A stretch of DNA of 64,000 nucleotides from contig JADJWL010000012.1 of assembly GCA_016716385.1 (NCBI GenBank), forward strand, positions 130,435 to 194,434, written 5' to 3'. The stretch comes from Bryobacterales bacterium. GTDB lineage: Bacteria; Acidobacteriota; Terriglobia; Bryobacterales; Bryobacteraceae. Below, piece after piece: positions 34,801 through 41,875 of this stretch. Every line of letters begins with the position of its first letter. The stretch's first letter is position 1. Under the pieces are notes generated by a model. That model made no database searches. It saw only the letters and a program-made list of their open reading frames with translations, and was not told where the DNA came from. The position numbers were made by a program, and so were the translations under genes.

Positions 34801-35030
34801 GGCTGGCGCTGGGCCTTGATCCCTTCCTCGATGTCGCGGGCGAAGTCGTCATCCATGACCGCGTTCGATCCCCGCGCCTTCAGATCGGCGACGATTTCCG
34901 AGATCATACGGCCTACCGGTTTCGGCTGCTTGACCATAGCGACGGGCCGGTTGTCCTGCTCGATGACGATCTCGACGCCCTGCTGCACCTTGGCGAGCGC
35001 GGCGTGCGTATTCCGGGGCAAGCCGATCAC
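34731..35030 (-). CDS. vapB: Phd/VapB-type antitoxin with altered ends
   Basis: The core HAALAKVQQGVEIVIEQDNR then PVAMVKQPKPVGRMISEIVA is a Phd/YefM-type antitoxin, ending DFARDIEEGIKAQRQPWTPP and SWE. Two features are odd. The first residues (MIGLPRNT) come from an IS21-end-like repeat unit, with GTG 35030 inside the repeat, so the native start and promoter were replaced. The stop expected around SWE is missing (GAA GAG instead of a stop, compare TGGGATTAG at 30128), so the frame reads 18 codons further into vapC and overlaps it by 70 bp. Repression and binding may be affected. Confidence 0.7.
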   Translation of the reverse strand: MIGLPRNTHAALAKVQQGVEIVIEQDNRPVAMVKQPKPVGRMISEIVADLKARGSNAVMDDDFARDIEEGIKAQRQPWTPPSWEECSTPACSSPPSDAN

Positions 35031-35163
35031 GATTCCGGGGTGATGGCGATCACCGTTCCGGGATGATGGCGATCAAGATTCCGGGGTGAAGCCGATCAGG
35101 ATTCCGGGCTCATGCCGATCACTTTCGGCCGGTCCCGGAACGCTGATCGGCATCCCCGGAATG
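35010..35163. repeat. Tandem 23-bp repeats resembling an IS21-family end
   Basis: Five direct units (ATTCCGGGGTGATGGCGATC type) start at 35010, 35032, 35055, 35078 and 35101, at a period of 23 bp. An inverted unit follows at about 35142-35163. IS21-type insertion sequences carry multiple repeated transposase-binding sites at their ends, and the istA fragment begins 80 bp to the right. It is therefore probably the left end of that element. Confidence 0.75.
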
Positions 35164-35218
35164 GTTGTCTAAGTAAACGTTCACCTAGCGGCGCTGGACA
35201 AACCAGCGGCTGCCATCG

Positions 35219-35238
35219 CCTCCACTGGGTAGTGGAGG
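35219..35238. other. Hairpin upstream of istA fragment
   Basis: A perfect 8-bp stem CCTCCACT/AGTGGAGG with loop GGGT sits just before the istA start. Such stems near IS ends often limit read-through transcription into the transposase. Confidence 0.4.
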
Positions 35239-35245
35239 TGAGGGG

Positions 35246-35617
35246 TTGCCGCAGAAGAGGTTGTCCATGCGTAAGATCAGAGAAGTTCTACGGCTTCATT
35301 CGCTCGGCCTGACGCAGCGGGAGATCGCCGGCAGTTGCTCGGTCGGCCAGAGCACGGTTTCTGATTACCTGAAGGCGGCCGAAGCGGCCGGTCTGCGGTG
35401 GGCGGATATCGCCGATTGGAGTCAGGAGCGGCTGGAGAAGGCGCTGCTGCCCGGCCAGCCTGCCGCCCGGGCGCGCCTGCGGTTGCCGCTGCCCGACTTC
35501 GCCGCGGTCCATGCCGAACTGCAGACCCACAAGCACCTGACGCTGCAACGCGATCCAACGCGCCGTAACCGCGCTTATGGCTCGACGTCAGGCCCGTGGC
35601 GGGTCGAGGCTGCCTGA
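35246..35617 (+). pseudogene. istA: IS21-family transposase IstA, N-terminal fragment
   Basis: From TTG 35246 the frame reads PQKRLSMRKIREVLRLHSLG then LTQREIAGSCSVGQSTVSDY, the N-terminal helix-turn-helix of IstA. It continues to FAAVHAELQTHKHLTLQ at about residue 97, exactly where the protein normally proceeds to the DDE core. There it diverges and stops at 123 residues, whereas IstA is about 500. istB is absent. The element is therefore immobile unless helped in trans. Confidence 0.85.
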
Positions 35618-35720
35618 ATTCATGAAGCGCGAGTTGGAACGGGCGGCGAAGCGTCCGACGATGCTGGAATGGCTGCACCGGACCGGCTCCGCCAGACCGA
35701 TTGCCGGACCGCGCCATCGG
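35610..35720 (+). pseudogene. Possible FitA/VapB-type antitoxin remnant
   Basis: The stretch LPEFMKRELERAAKRPTMLE then WLHRTGSARPIAG resembles the C-terminal half of FitA-like antitoxins (E-R-A-A-x-R-P-T-x-x-E-W-L). No N-terminal ribbon-helix-helix precedes it, because istA sequence abuts, and no toxin follows. The match is short. Confidence 0.3.
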
Positions 35721-35852
35721 TCCAGTATAATGACGACGGCATGGCCCCGCACGGACCCATGATCAGGGCAAGAGTCGGCGCGATGGAAGCCGGCGCCGTT
35801 GATCGCGCCCGACGAAGCTGGAAACACGCCCTCCCACTGAGGTCGATACCGC

Positions 35853-36917
35853 GTGCTTAAGCAAGCCAAGCTCGCGGTGCTGCGCGCGGCCGAAACGGTT
35901 GGCGTTTCCTCATTGGTGGCGGGTGGCGCGTGGCGGCGCGGGCGACTGTTGATCCTCTGCTACCACGGCGTCTCGATGAATGACGAACACGCCTGGAGCG
36001 ACCTCTACGTTTCCCCAGAGTTCTTCCGCCGCCGTATGGAACTCATTCGCCAAGCGCGATGCAGCGTGCTGCCGTTAGACGAAGCCCTCGACAGACTCCA
36101 ACGCGAGACCCTTCCGGATCGCGCCGTGGCGCTCACGTTCGACGACGGCTTCCACGATTTCTACCGCGTGGCGTTTCCTCTCCTGGAAGCCTACGGCTAC
36201 CCGGTCACGCTGTATCTGACCACTTACTACGTTGGATTCAATCGGCCGGTCTTCGACCCCGCATGCTCCTACCTGCTCTGGAAAGGCCGGCGGCGCGAGC
36301 GCTTGGACTGGCCAGAGGTGTTTCCCGGCGGCGCGGCGCTGGATGAAGCCGGGCGAGCAGGCGCCGTTCGCCGGTTCAAACAGTACGCCCATCTGAGAAA
36401 GCTCTCGGGAGCAGAAAAGGACGGCTTGTTGCGGCAACTGGCCGAGCGCCTCGAGATCGACTACGACGACCTGTGCCGGAGGCGCGTACTCCATCTGATC
36501 ACACCGGAGGAGGGGCGGGATCTGGCCGCGCGCGGCGTGGACTTGCAATTGCACACGCACCGCCACCGCGTTTACCGCCGCCGCAACCGCATGTTCCAGG
36601 AACTGAACGATAACCGCAGCCGCATTCGGGAGTTGACTCCGAAGGAGCCGCGCCACTTCTGCTACACCGGCGGATTCTACCTGCCTGAGCACGTGTCACA
36701 ACTGCGGGAGTACGGCATCTGCTCGGCGACGACGTGCCGCCCGGGGCTGTGTACGCGCGCGACCGACCCGCTGGAACTTCCGCGGCTCGTGGATTCGATG
36801 TCGCAATCGGACCTGGAGTTTCGCGCCTGGATGGCCGGCACGGCGGACCTGCTGCCGAAACGCCGTCACGAGATGAGCGAAGATCAGTTGGGCGAGGAGG
36901 ACACGCCGGGAGCCTGA
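35853..36917 (+). CDS. Polysaccharide deacetylase family protein
   Basis: The protein has 354 residues from GTG 35853. The NodB homology core shows ILCYHGVSM, the metal/catalytic TFDDGF at 95-100, a YGYPVTLYLTTYYVG strand and LQLHTHRHRVYRR for the histidine pair. The family removes N- or O-acetyl groups from GlcNAc-containing polymers or peptidoglycan. There is no signal peptide, so it may act on a cytoplasmic lipid-linked intermediate. It faces the ACP/KASIII operon with a 16-bp gap between stops, so they are neighbours rather than an operon. A deacetylated amino sugar would be a logical acceptor for an acyl chain made by that operon. Confidence 0.85.
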   Translation: MLKQAKLAVLRAAETVGVSSLVAGGAWRRGRLLILCYHGVSMNDEHAWSDLYVSPEFFRRRMELIRQARCSVLPLDEALDRLQRETLPDRAVALTFDDGFHDFYRVAFPLLEAYGYPVTLYLTTYYVGFNRPVFDPACSYLLWKGRRRERLDWPEVFPGGAALDEAGRAGAVRRFKQYAHLRKLSGAEKDGLLRQLAERLEIDYDDLCRRRVLHLITPEEGRDLAARGVDLQLHTHRHRVYRRRNRMFQELNDNRSRIRELTPKEPRHFCYTGGFYLPEHVSQLREYGICSATTCRPGLCTRATDPLELPRLVDSMSQSDLEFRAWMAGTADLLPKRRHEMSEDQLGEEDTPGA

Positions 36918-36933
36918 CACACCCGCCTTCCCG

Positions 36934-37878
36934 TCAACCGCCGTTGTCGGCGAGCCAGCGGAGGACGTCTTTCCTCGGCCAGAGCACCAGCCCCACGCGC
37001 GGCTTCCACTGGCCCGCTTCGTACAGGCGCCGCCGCTTTCGGTCTCCCGTGAGGAAGCCATCGTCCCGGTGTGCCTCGCCGATGTCCGTCCACACCGCGC
37101 CATAGTCGACGCACTCGCGGTACCAGGCTGAGAGCCAGGCCAGATGCGGCGAGACGCGGGCGAGGGAGGGATCCGCAAACCACGAGGAACCCATGAAACC
37201 CAGGATCGAGGGCTGCATCCTCATCGAGGCTGCCATCAGGCGGTAAGCTTTGCGCTCCTCTTCTTCCGAAAGGATCGGCAACTCGCGGCGGAAACCCGTG
37301 TGAGCGTCGAACCAAGGCGCCCGCCCCCCGGCCCGGAGAAGCACGCACCGCATCACAGCTGGAAGGTGCCGGCGCGGAACCCTCGCCACCCAGGAGCGGG
37401 GAAAGCCGGAAACCTCCCAGTCGATCTGACCGGCCGGAAACCGCTGGAGGAGCATGAACCGGCACATGGCGCGAAACCCATAGCGCGTGGGGTTCAAGAG
37501 CTGGTCCGTCTCGCGGTCGGGCGAGCAAACGAAATGAAACTGTTCGAGCAGTTTCTCCTTCACCGCTTGCACCACCGGAAGATCCGGCACGTCAGATAGC
37601 CGCTCCATTCCGACGGTCAACAGGAGAAACCGCTGCGGAACGAATCGGCTCTCGGGAATGCCTTCCCGCTCGCAGGCCTCGGCCAGCATCCGCCAACGCT
37701 CCAGCGGCAAGCCGCTCCGCGCCGTGGACGAAACGAGGTCGCCCAGTTCGGTCCGGGCCAGATGTAGGCCAGCGGCAATGCCAGCCACCGCTCTGAACTC
37801 GTGTGACGCCAGAACCTCCTGGCAACGCGCCGCCAGTTCTCTGACGCGGTCAGGGAGCGTCTTGGTGGTCTCCGGCAT
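36934..37878 (-). CDS. Conserved hypothetical protein in acyl-synthesis operon
   Basis: The protein has 314 residues from ATG 37878; the frame is open further up to 38043, overlapping the KASIII gene. Segments include LVSSTARSGLPLERWRMLAE, FLLLTVGMERLSDVPDLPVV, SGFPRSWVARVPRRHLPAVM and MRMQPSILGFMGSSWFADPS, then RECVDYGAVWTDIGEAHRDD. The GSSW and alternating hydrophobic pattern suggest an alpha/beta enzyme, perhaps an acyl- or aminoacyltransferase, but I do not recognise a family. It is the last gene of the ACP-SDR-KASIII-KASIII run, so it is a candidate for transferring the finished acyl group. Confidence 0.6.
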   Translation of the reverse strand: MPETTKTLPDRVRELAARCQEVLASHEFRAVAGIAAGLHLARTELGDLVSSTARSGLPLERWRMLAEACEREGIPESRFVPQRFLLLTVGMERLSDVPDLPVVQAVKEKLLEQFHFVCSPDRETDQLLNPTRYGFRAMCRFMLLQRFPAGQIDWEVSGFPRSWVARVPRRHLPAVMRCVLLRAGGRAPWFDAHTGFRRELPILSEEEERKAYRLMAASMRMQPSILGFMGSSWFADPSLARVSPHLAWLSAWYRECVDYGAVWTDIGEAHRDDGFLTGDRKRRRLYEAGQWKPRVGLVLWPRKDVLRWLADNGG

Positions 37879-37955
37879 TGTGGCTACCGTCTCGCCGGGG
37901 CGCCCGACGACGGCCCGGCTGCTGGGCGCCACGACGTGCCAGCCGGATCCATAGT

Positions 37956-39062
37956 CTATGCTGCCGGCGCTGCTTCGGCGGGCACCGCAAGTACTAGGTC
38001 GGACATCACCATGGGCCCGCAGGTCACGCTGACCGCGCCCCAACTCCAGCCGACGCCAAACCCTGCCAGCAACAATCGCATCGTCTCCTGACGGAGGCGA
38101 GGGGCCAGTCCGTGGGTCAGTGTCAACGGAATCGAAGCGGAGCTGGTGTTACCGAACTCCTCCAGGCTGAGGACCAGTTTTTCCGGTGGGATCTTCGACT
38201 GCTCGATCAACAGATGGAGCATGAATCGATTCGCCTGGTGCGGCACGAATGCATCCAACTGATCCATCGTCCAACCTGAGACCGCCAACAGCTTTTCCAC
38301 TAGACTCGGAACGCGCTCCAAGGTGAAGCGCAGGACCTCGGCGCCGTCCATGTACAGATCCAGCGGTCTGCGAAGCCTCCCCTCGGCGTCGGGCCGCCGT
38401 TCGATGCTGTCCGCCGTCACCGGATTCCGGTACCCCCCCGCCGGAACGATCAGGCTGTCCTTCCCTTTCCCGTCAGTTTCCAGCACGAAATCCATGGGAG
38501 GAGCGTGGCCGTCCTTCTCCAACGCCGTGGCGGCGGCCCCGTCTCCAAAGAGGAAAGCCGTACCGCGGTCCTGGGGAGAGACCAGCAAACTTAGGGTTTC
38601 TCCGACCAGAAGGAGCGCGCGATCCACCGACCCCGCGGCGATCATCCCGGCGCAAAGCCACAGCCCGTAAACGTACCCCGAACAGCCCAAGGATACGTCG
38701 ACAGCGGCACACTCGGTGGAGAGATCCAACCGGTCCTGGAGCAGACATGCGGTCGCCGGAAGATCGTAGTCGGGGGTCTGCGTCACCATCACCAGGGTCC
38801 GGACGCTCTTGGGATCCCATTGTAGGTCGGCCAGAAGCCTGTTGGCCGCCAGTTCCGCTATGTCCGACGTGCACATGCCGGCTGGCGCGATGTGGCGGCG
38901 CTGGACTCCGGTGAGTTTGGCAACCTTCTGGATCTCCTTCACCGTCATTCCCATCGCGGCGCCCGTTTCGTCGGCGGTCACCGCCTGGGCGGGAACGGCG
39001 CTGGCAACGCCAGCCAATCGCACCCCATGGAGTCTCGCGGTCATGTCGATACCCTCTGCCAC
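37956..39062 (-). CDS. 3-oxoacyl-ACP synthase III-like enzyme (1)
   Basis: The protein has 368 residues. The thiolase-fold catalytic triad is intact: Cys127 (SLGCSGYVYGL), His275 (VPHQANRF) and Asn305 (FGNTSSASIP). It also has the TPDYDLPATACLLQDRL and DGAAATALE blocks of FabH-type KASIII. It should condense an acyl-CoA or acyl-ACP with malonyl-ACP. An alternative start is ATG 39044. It follows the second KASIII by a 24-bp gap, and its C-terminus has a short Ala/Pro extension. The two enzymes are clearly different sequences, so they probably catalyse different steps or work as a pair. Confidence 0.85.
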   Translation of the reverse strand: MAEGIDMTARLHGVRLAGVASAVPAQAVTADETGAAMGMTVKEIQKVAKLTGVQRRHIAPAGMCTSDIAELAANRLLADLQWDPKSVRTLVMVTQTPDYDLPATACLLQDRLDLSTECAAVDVSLGCSGYVYGLWLCAGMIAAGSVDRALLLVGETLSLLVSPQDRGTAFLFGDGAAATALEKDGHAPPMDFVLETDGKGKDSLIVPAGGYRNPVTADSIERRPDAEGRLRRPLDLYMDGAEVLRFTLERVPSLVEKLLAVSGWTMDQLDAFVPHQANRFMLHLLIEQSKIPPEKLVLSLEEFGNTSSASIPLTLTHGLAPRLRQETMRLLLAGFGVGWSWGAVSVTCGPMVMSDLVLAVPAEAAPAA

Positions 39063-39086
39063 CCCTTCTGCGGATGCGCTCTCACC

Positions 39087-40133
39087 TTAGCTCCAACGGT
39101 CGCACCACCGGATCAGAGTCGCGCCCCAGGAATAGCCGACTCCGAAACCGACCAACATGACCACGTTTCCATGACCCAGCCGGGCGTCCATCGCGGCATG
39201 CTTTAGCGCGATCGGGATGGTGGAAGACACCGTGTTTCCGCAGTGCCGCATGGCAATCACGAACTTCTGCTCCGGCAGATTCAGCGCCAGCCGCAGCGAC
39301 TGAAGCATGTACTGGTTCGCCTGATGGAAGACGAACAAGTCGACGTCTTCCACCTTCATGCCTGCGGCATCGAGGATCTTGGCGAAGGCGTCGGGCACCA
39401 CGCGCAACGCGAAGTCGAAGACTTCGGCGCCATCCATGTACAGATAGTTGCCCGCCCGCGAAGCGCCGTCGCCCGAGTCCGCCGAATGCGCCTCCGGCAA
39501 CGGATGGCGCATCCCGCCAGAAGAAACAATCAGGTGCCTGGCTCCACTACCGTCGGTACCGAAGACGAACGGACCGATGAGCGGAGCGCCGGACGGCGCG
39601 GAGACGCCCTCGATCAGGGTGGCGGCGGCGGCGTCGCCGAAGATGGTCCGGACGCTCTTGTCCCGCGGATGGATGAACTTGGTGTAGGTCTCGGCCGTGA
39701 CGAGAAGGACGCTCCGGGCCTGCCCCGTCTCGATCAGGCCCTTGGCGATCCCCAAGCCATAGACAAAGCCCGAGCAACCCTGGTTGAAGTCCAGTGCGAA
39801 ACAGGCCGTCGGCAATCCCAGGCGGTCTTGCAGCAGGCAAGCGGTGGTGGGCAGGAAATAGTCTGGGCTTTGGGTGCAGAGCAGAAGGGCGTCCACGCCG
39901 GCAGGCGACACGGCACCCGATTCGAAAAGCTTCGCTGCCGCTGCGCAGCCGAGATCCGAAGCGCATTCGCCCGCCGCGGCAATGTGACGTTCGCTGATAC
40001 CCGTTTTCCGGTCGATCTTCTCTACCGGCCATTCGGGGAACTCCGCAGCTAAGTCGGACGTCGACAGCGCCGTGGAAGGAAGATGGTATTCGATAGCTCG
40101 GATCGCCGCCTGCATCGCGAAGTTTTCAGTCAA
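39087..40133 (-). CDS. 3-oxoacyl-ACP synthase III-like enzyme (2)
   Basis: The protein has 348 residues. The triad is Cys120 (NQGCSGFVYGLGIA), His270 (FHQANQYML) and Asn300 (CGNTVSSTIP), with DYFLPTTACLLQDRLGL and FGDAAAATLIEG as in FabH. The N-terminal IRAIEYHLPSTALSTSDLAA resembles KASIII proteins found in glycan-modification and natural-product clusters. It sits 21 bp after the SDR stop. Together with the ACP and SDR it can make a 3-hydroxyacyl chain. Both KASIII copies keep the triad, so neither is an obvious chain-length-factor-like partner. Confidence 0.85.
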   Translation of the reverse strand: MTENFAMQAAIRAIEYHLPSTALSTSDLAAEFPEWPVEKIDRKTGISERHIAAAGECASDLGCAAAAKLFESGAVSPAGVDALLLCTQSPDYFLPTTACLLQDRLGLPTACFALDFNQGCSGFVYGLGIAKGLIETGQARSVLLVTAETYTKFIHPRDKSVRTIFGDAAAATLIEGVSAPSGAPLIGPFVFGTDGSGARHLIVSSGGMRHPLPEAHSADSGDGASRAGNYLYMDGAEVFDFALRVVPDAFAKILDAAGMKVEDVDLFVFHQANQYMLQSLRLALNLPEQKFVIAMRHCGNTVSSTIPIALKHAAMDARLGHGNVVMLVGFGVGYSWGATLIRWCDRWS

Positions 40134-40154
40134 ATCGCGCCGGTCAACTGTCTC

Positions 40155-40898
40155 CTACCCCGCGGTGAAACCGCCATCGACGACCAGTGTAGCACCGGTA
40201 ATCCACCGCGCCGCACCCGAAAGCAGAAAGGCGACGGAGTTGGCCACGTCGCGCGGAGCCCCGAGGCCGAGTGGATGCGCCATTTCCAACTGGCTCACGG
40301 TGTTCGTCGTCTGGCCCTCCAATTCGGCCGACATCTCCGTGGCGACGACCGCCGGCGCCACCGCGTTGACCCGGATTCCATCGCGAGCCAGTTCCATCGC
40401 CAGCGACCGCACTGCACCGAAGAGAGCGGCTTTGCTCGCCGAGTAGACTGCCAGGCCGGAACTCCCCTTCAAGCCGGCCGCCGAAGACAAGACCACCAGA
40501 CTGCTGGACTCGGTGTGGCAACCCTTCTGGCGCAGGGCCCGCGCCAGAAGGATCGCGGCCACCAGGTTGATTCGCAGCACCTCCTCGATCTGGGCGGCGG
40601 TAACCGTTCGAACGGGAAGTACCCTAAAAACCCCGGCGCTGTGCACCACTCCGTGCAACGGGCCGCAACTGGCAGCGATCCGCTTCACCACGCCCGGAAT
40701 GGAATCGGCATCCGAGAGGTCACAACTTTCGACCGCATGCCCCGCTCCGGACAGCATGGCCAGGGTCTCATCGAGCCGCACGCGATTCCGGGCGAGCAGG
40801 ATCACGCGTGCGTCCAGCCGGCTCAGGAGCACCGCCGTTTCGCGGCCGATGCCGGACGATGCACCCGTCACAAGGACGGTACGTCCGGTCAGTCTCAT
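40155..40898 (-). CDS. 3-oxoacyl-ACP reductase-like SDR
   Basis: The protein has 247 residues from ATG 40898: TGASSGIG at 11-18 binds NAD(P), the NNAG-type position reads VVHSAGV, and the catalytic Ser139, Tyr152 and Lys156 (YSASK) are present. The ending WITGATLVVDGGF is typical of FabG-like short-chain dehydrogenases. It should reduce the beta-keto group made by the neighbouring KASIII enzymes. It lies between the ACP (80-bp gap) and the first KASIII (21 bp). Confidence 0.9.
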   Translation of the reverse strand: MRLTGRTVLVTGASSGIGRETAVLLSRLDARVILLARNRVRLDETLAMLSGAGHAVESCDLSDADSIPGVVKRIAASCGPLHGVVHSAGVFRVLPVRTVTAAQIEEVLRINLVAAILLARALRQKGCHTESSSLVVLSSAAGLKGSSGLAVYSASKAALFGAVRSLAMELARDGIRVNAVAPAVVATEMSAELEGQTTNTVSQLEMAHPLGLGAPRDVANSVAFLLSGAARWITGATLVVDGGFTAG

Positions 40899-40978
40899 CG
40901 GGTTGTCGGTCAACTCGGTACTCCCATTGCCGTCGCTCTCGGCCACGCCATCGCAGTCTCGCGCCTCAGGAACTTGTC

Positions 40979-41200
40979 TTAAGCTTCGACCAGCGCGCAC
41001 AGATCGTCAACGCTCGAACACGCCGCGATCCCTTTGGGCAGCAACGTCTTGCCGAGCCGCGACTTGGCGAGCCCCATCAGGCTGACAATCGCCAGGGAAT
41101 CCCATCCTTCAAGGTCCGTCAGGATCTCGGGGCCTTTCAGCGTGCCGGGCTCCAGTTCTAGTATCTCGTCGAGCAGCAACAGAACTCCGTCACGGGCCAA
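40979..41200 (-). CDS. Acyl carrier protein
   Basis: The protein has 73 residues with the 4'-phosphopantetheine attachment motif GWDSLAIVSLM, Ser35 being the modified residue. It also has the expected acidic helix and an N-terminal helix (DGVLLLLDEILELEPGTLKG). It is the first gene of the leftward operon and so supplies the carrier for the SDR and the two KASIII enzymes. It is distinct from the housekeeping AcpP type, whose motif is usually DSLDTVEL. Confidence 0.9.
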   Translation of the reverse strand: MARDGVLLLLDEILELEPGTLKGPEILTDLEGWDSLAIVSLMGLAKSRLGKTLLPKGIAACSSVDDLCALVEA

Positions 41201-41875
41201 TCTCGACTCCTCCTCAGTATGAGTGTACCAATCCGGCCCGTCACTCGCGCAGAAGAATGTCGGCCTTTCTGACGAACTCCGCGCGGCCTGCGGTCAGATC
41301 AATAGGCTGGTTCTTGACCTAGGTATTTCGGGGACAGCACGGGCTCATGAACCGCAGGTTCACCCCCGATCATAAAAATGGGCGCCGTCGGGGGCGTGGT
41401 TTCGCTACGCTGCAGGCCATGCTAGTTCAGCTTGCCTCGCGCCATCCAGAGCGCCCACAGAATGACGAGCGTGATCGCGATTCCAGGCATGCCCAGTCCC
41501 CGCAATTGAATTGTCGCCGAAGCGAGTTAGCTCCGCTTGCCGAGGTTCGCGAATCTGGCATGGCGCCCGCTTGGGACGCACGAGTCGCCAGTCGAGGATT
41601 CGGCATGGGATTGCCAACTTCCGAGTAGCCGACAACCCAGGAGTTTGTGGTTGGTTGGGTCGCCCGCCTGTCGCGCCGAAGCCCGACTGAGCCATTCGCT
41701 GGCACCGGCCCGCGCGCAGAAGGGGCTATTTGGACCCACTCGCCGGTATCCTTTCCTGCTGCGATGGCGTAGACTGTCGAAGCGCAACTCTGGAACTCCC
41801 TTGGCCTTCTGGCAGTTCGGAAGGACGAAAATGTGGGTCCGGAGTACGAATCACCGACACAACAGGAGAATTTTG
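41201..41875. other. Intergenic region with repeat A and gene debris
   Basis: No complete gene. The first 120 bp may hold the promoter for the leftward ACP operon. Repeat A occupies 41325-41416. On the minus strand at about 41428-41517 a short frame encodes GLGMPGIAITLVILWALWMA, like the last membrane helix of a lost protein. Frames across 41520-41870 look non-coding. Confidence 0.5.
41325..41416. repeat. Dispersed repeat A, copy 2
   Basis: It matches 31405-31499 (ATTTCGGGGACAGC start, GTTTCGCTAC near the end) with a few substitutions and small indels in a G-run. It lies upstream of the PQQ-propeller gene. Confidence 0.8.

Noticed and set aside
35010..35122. CRISPR array
   Set aside because: The five units are contiguous at a 23-bp period with no unique spacers, and sit beside istA. 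They are IS-end repeats, not a CRISPR.
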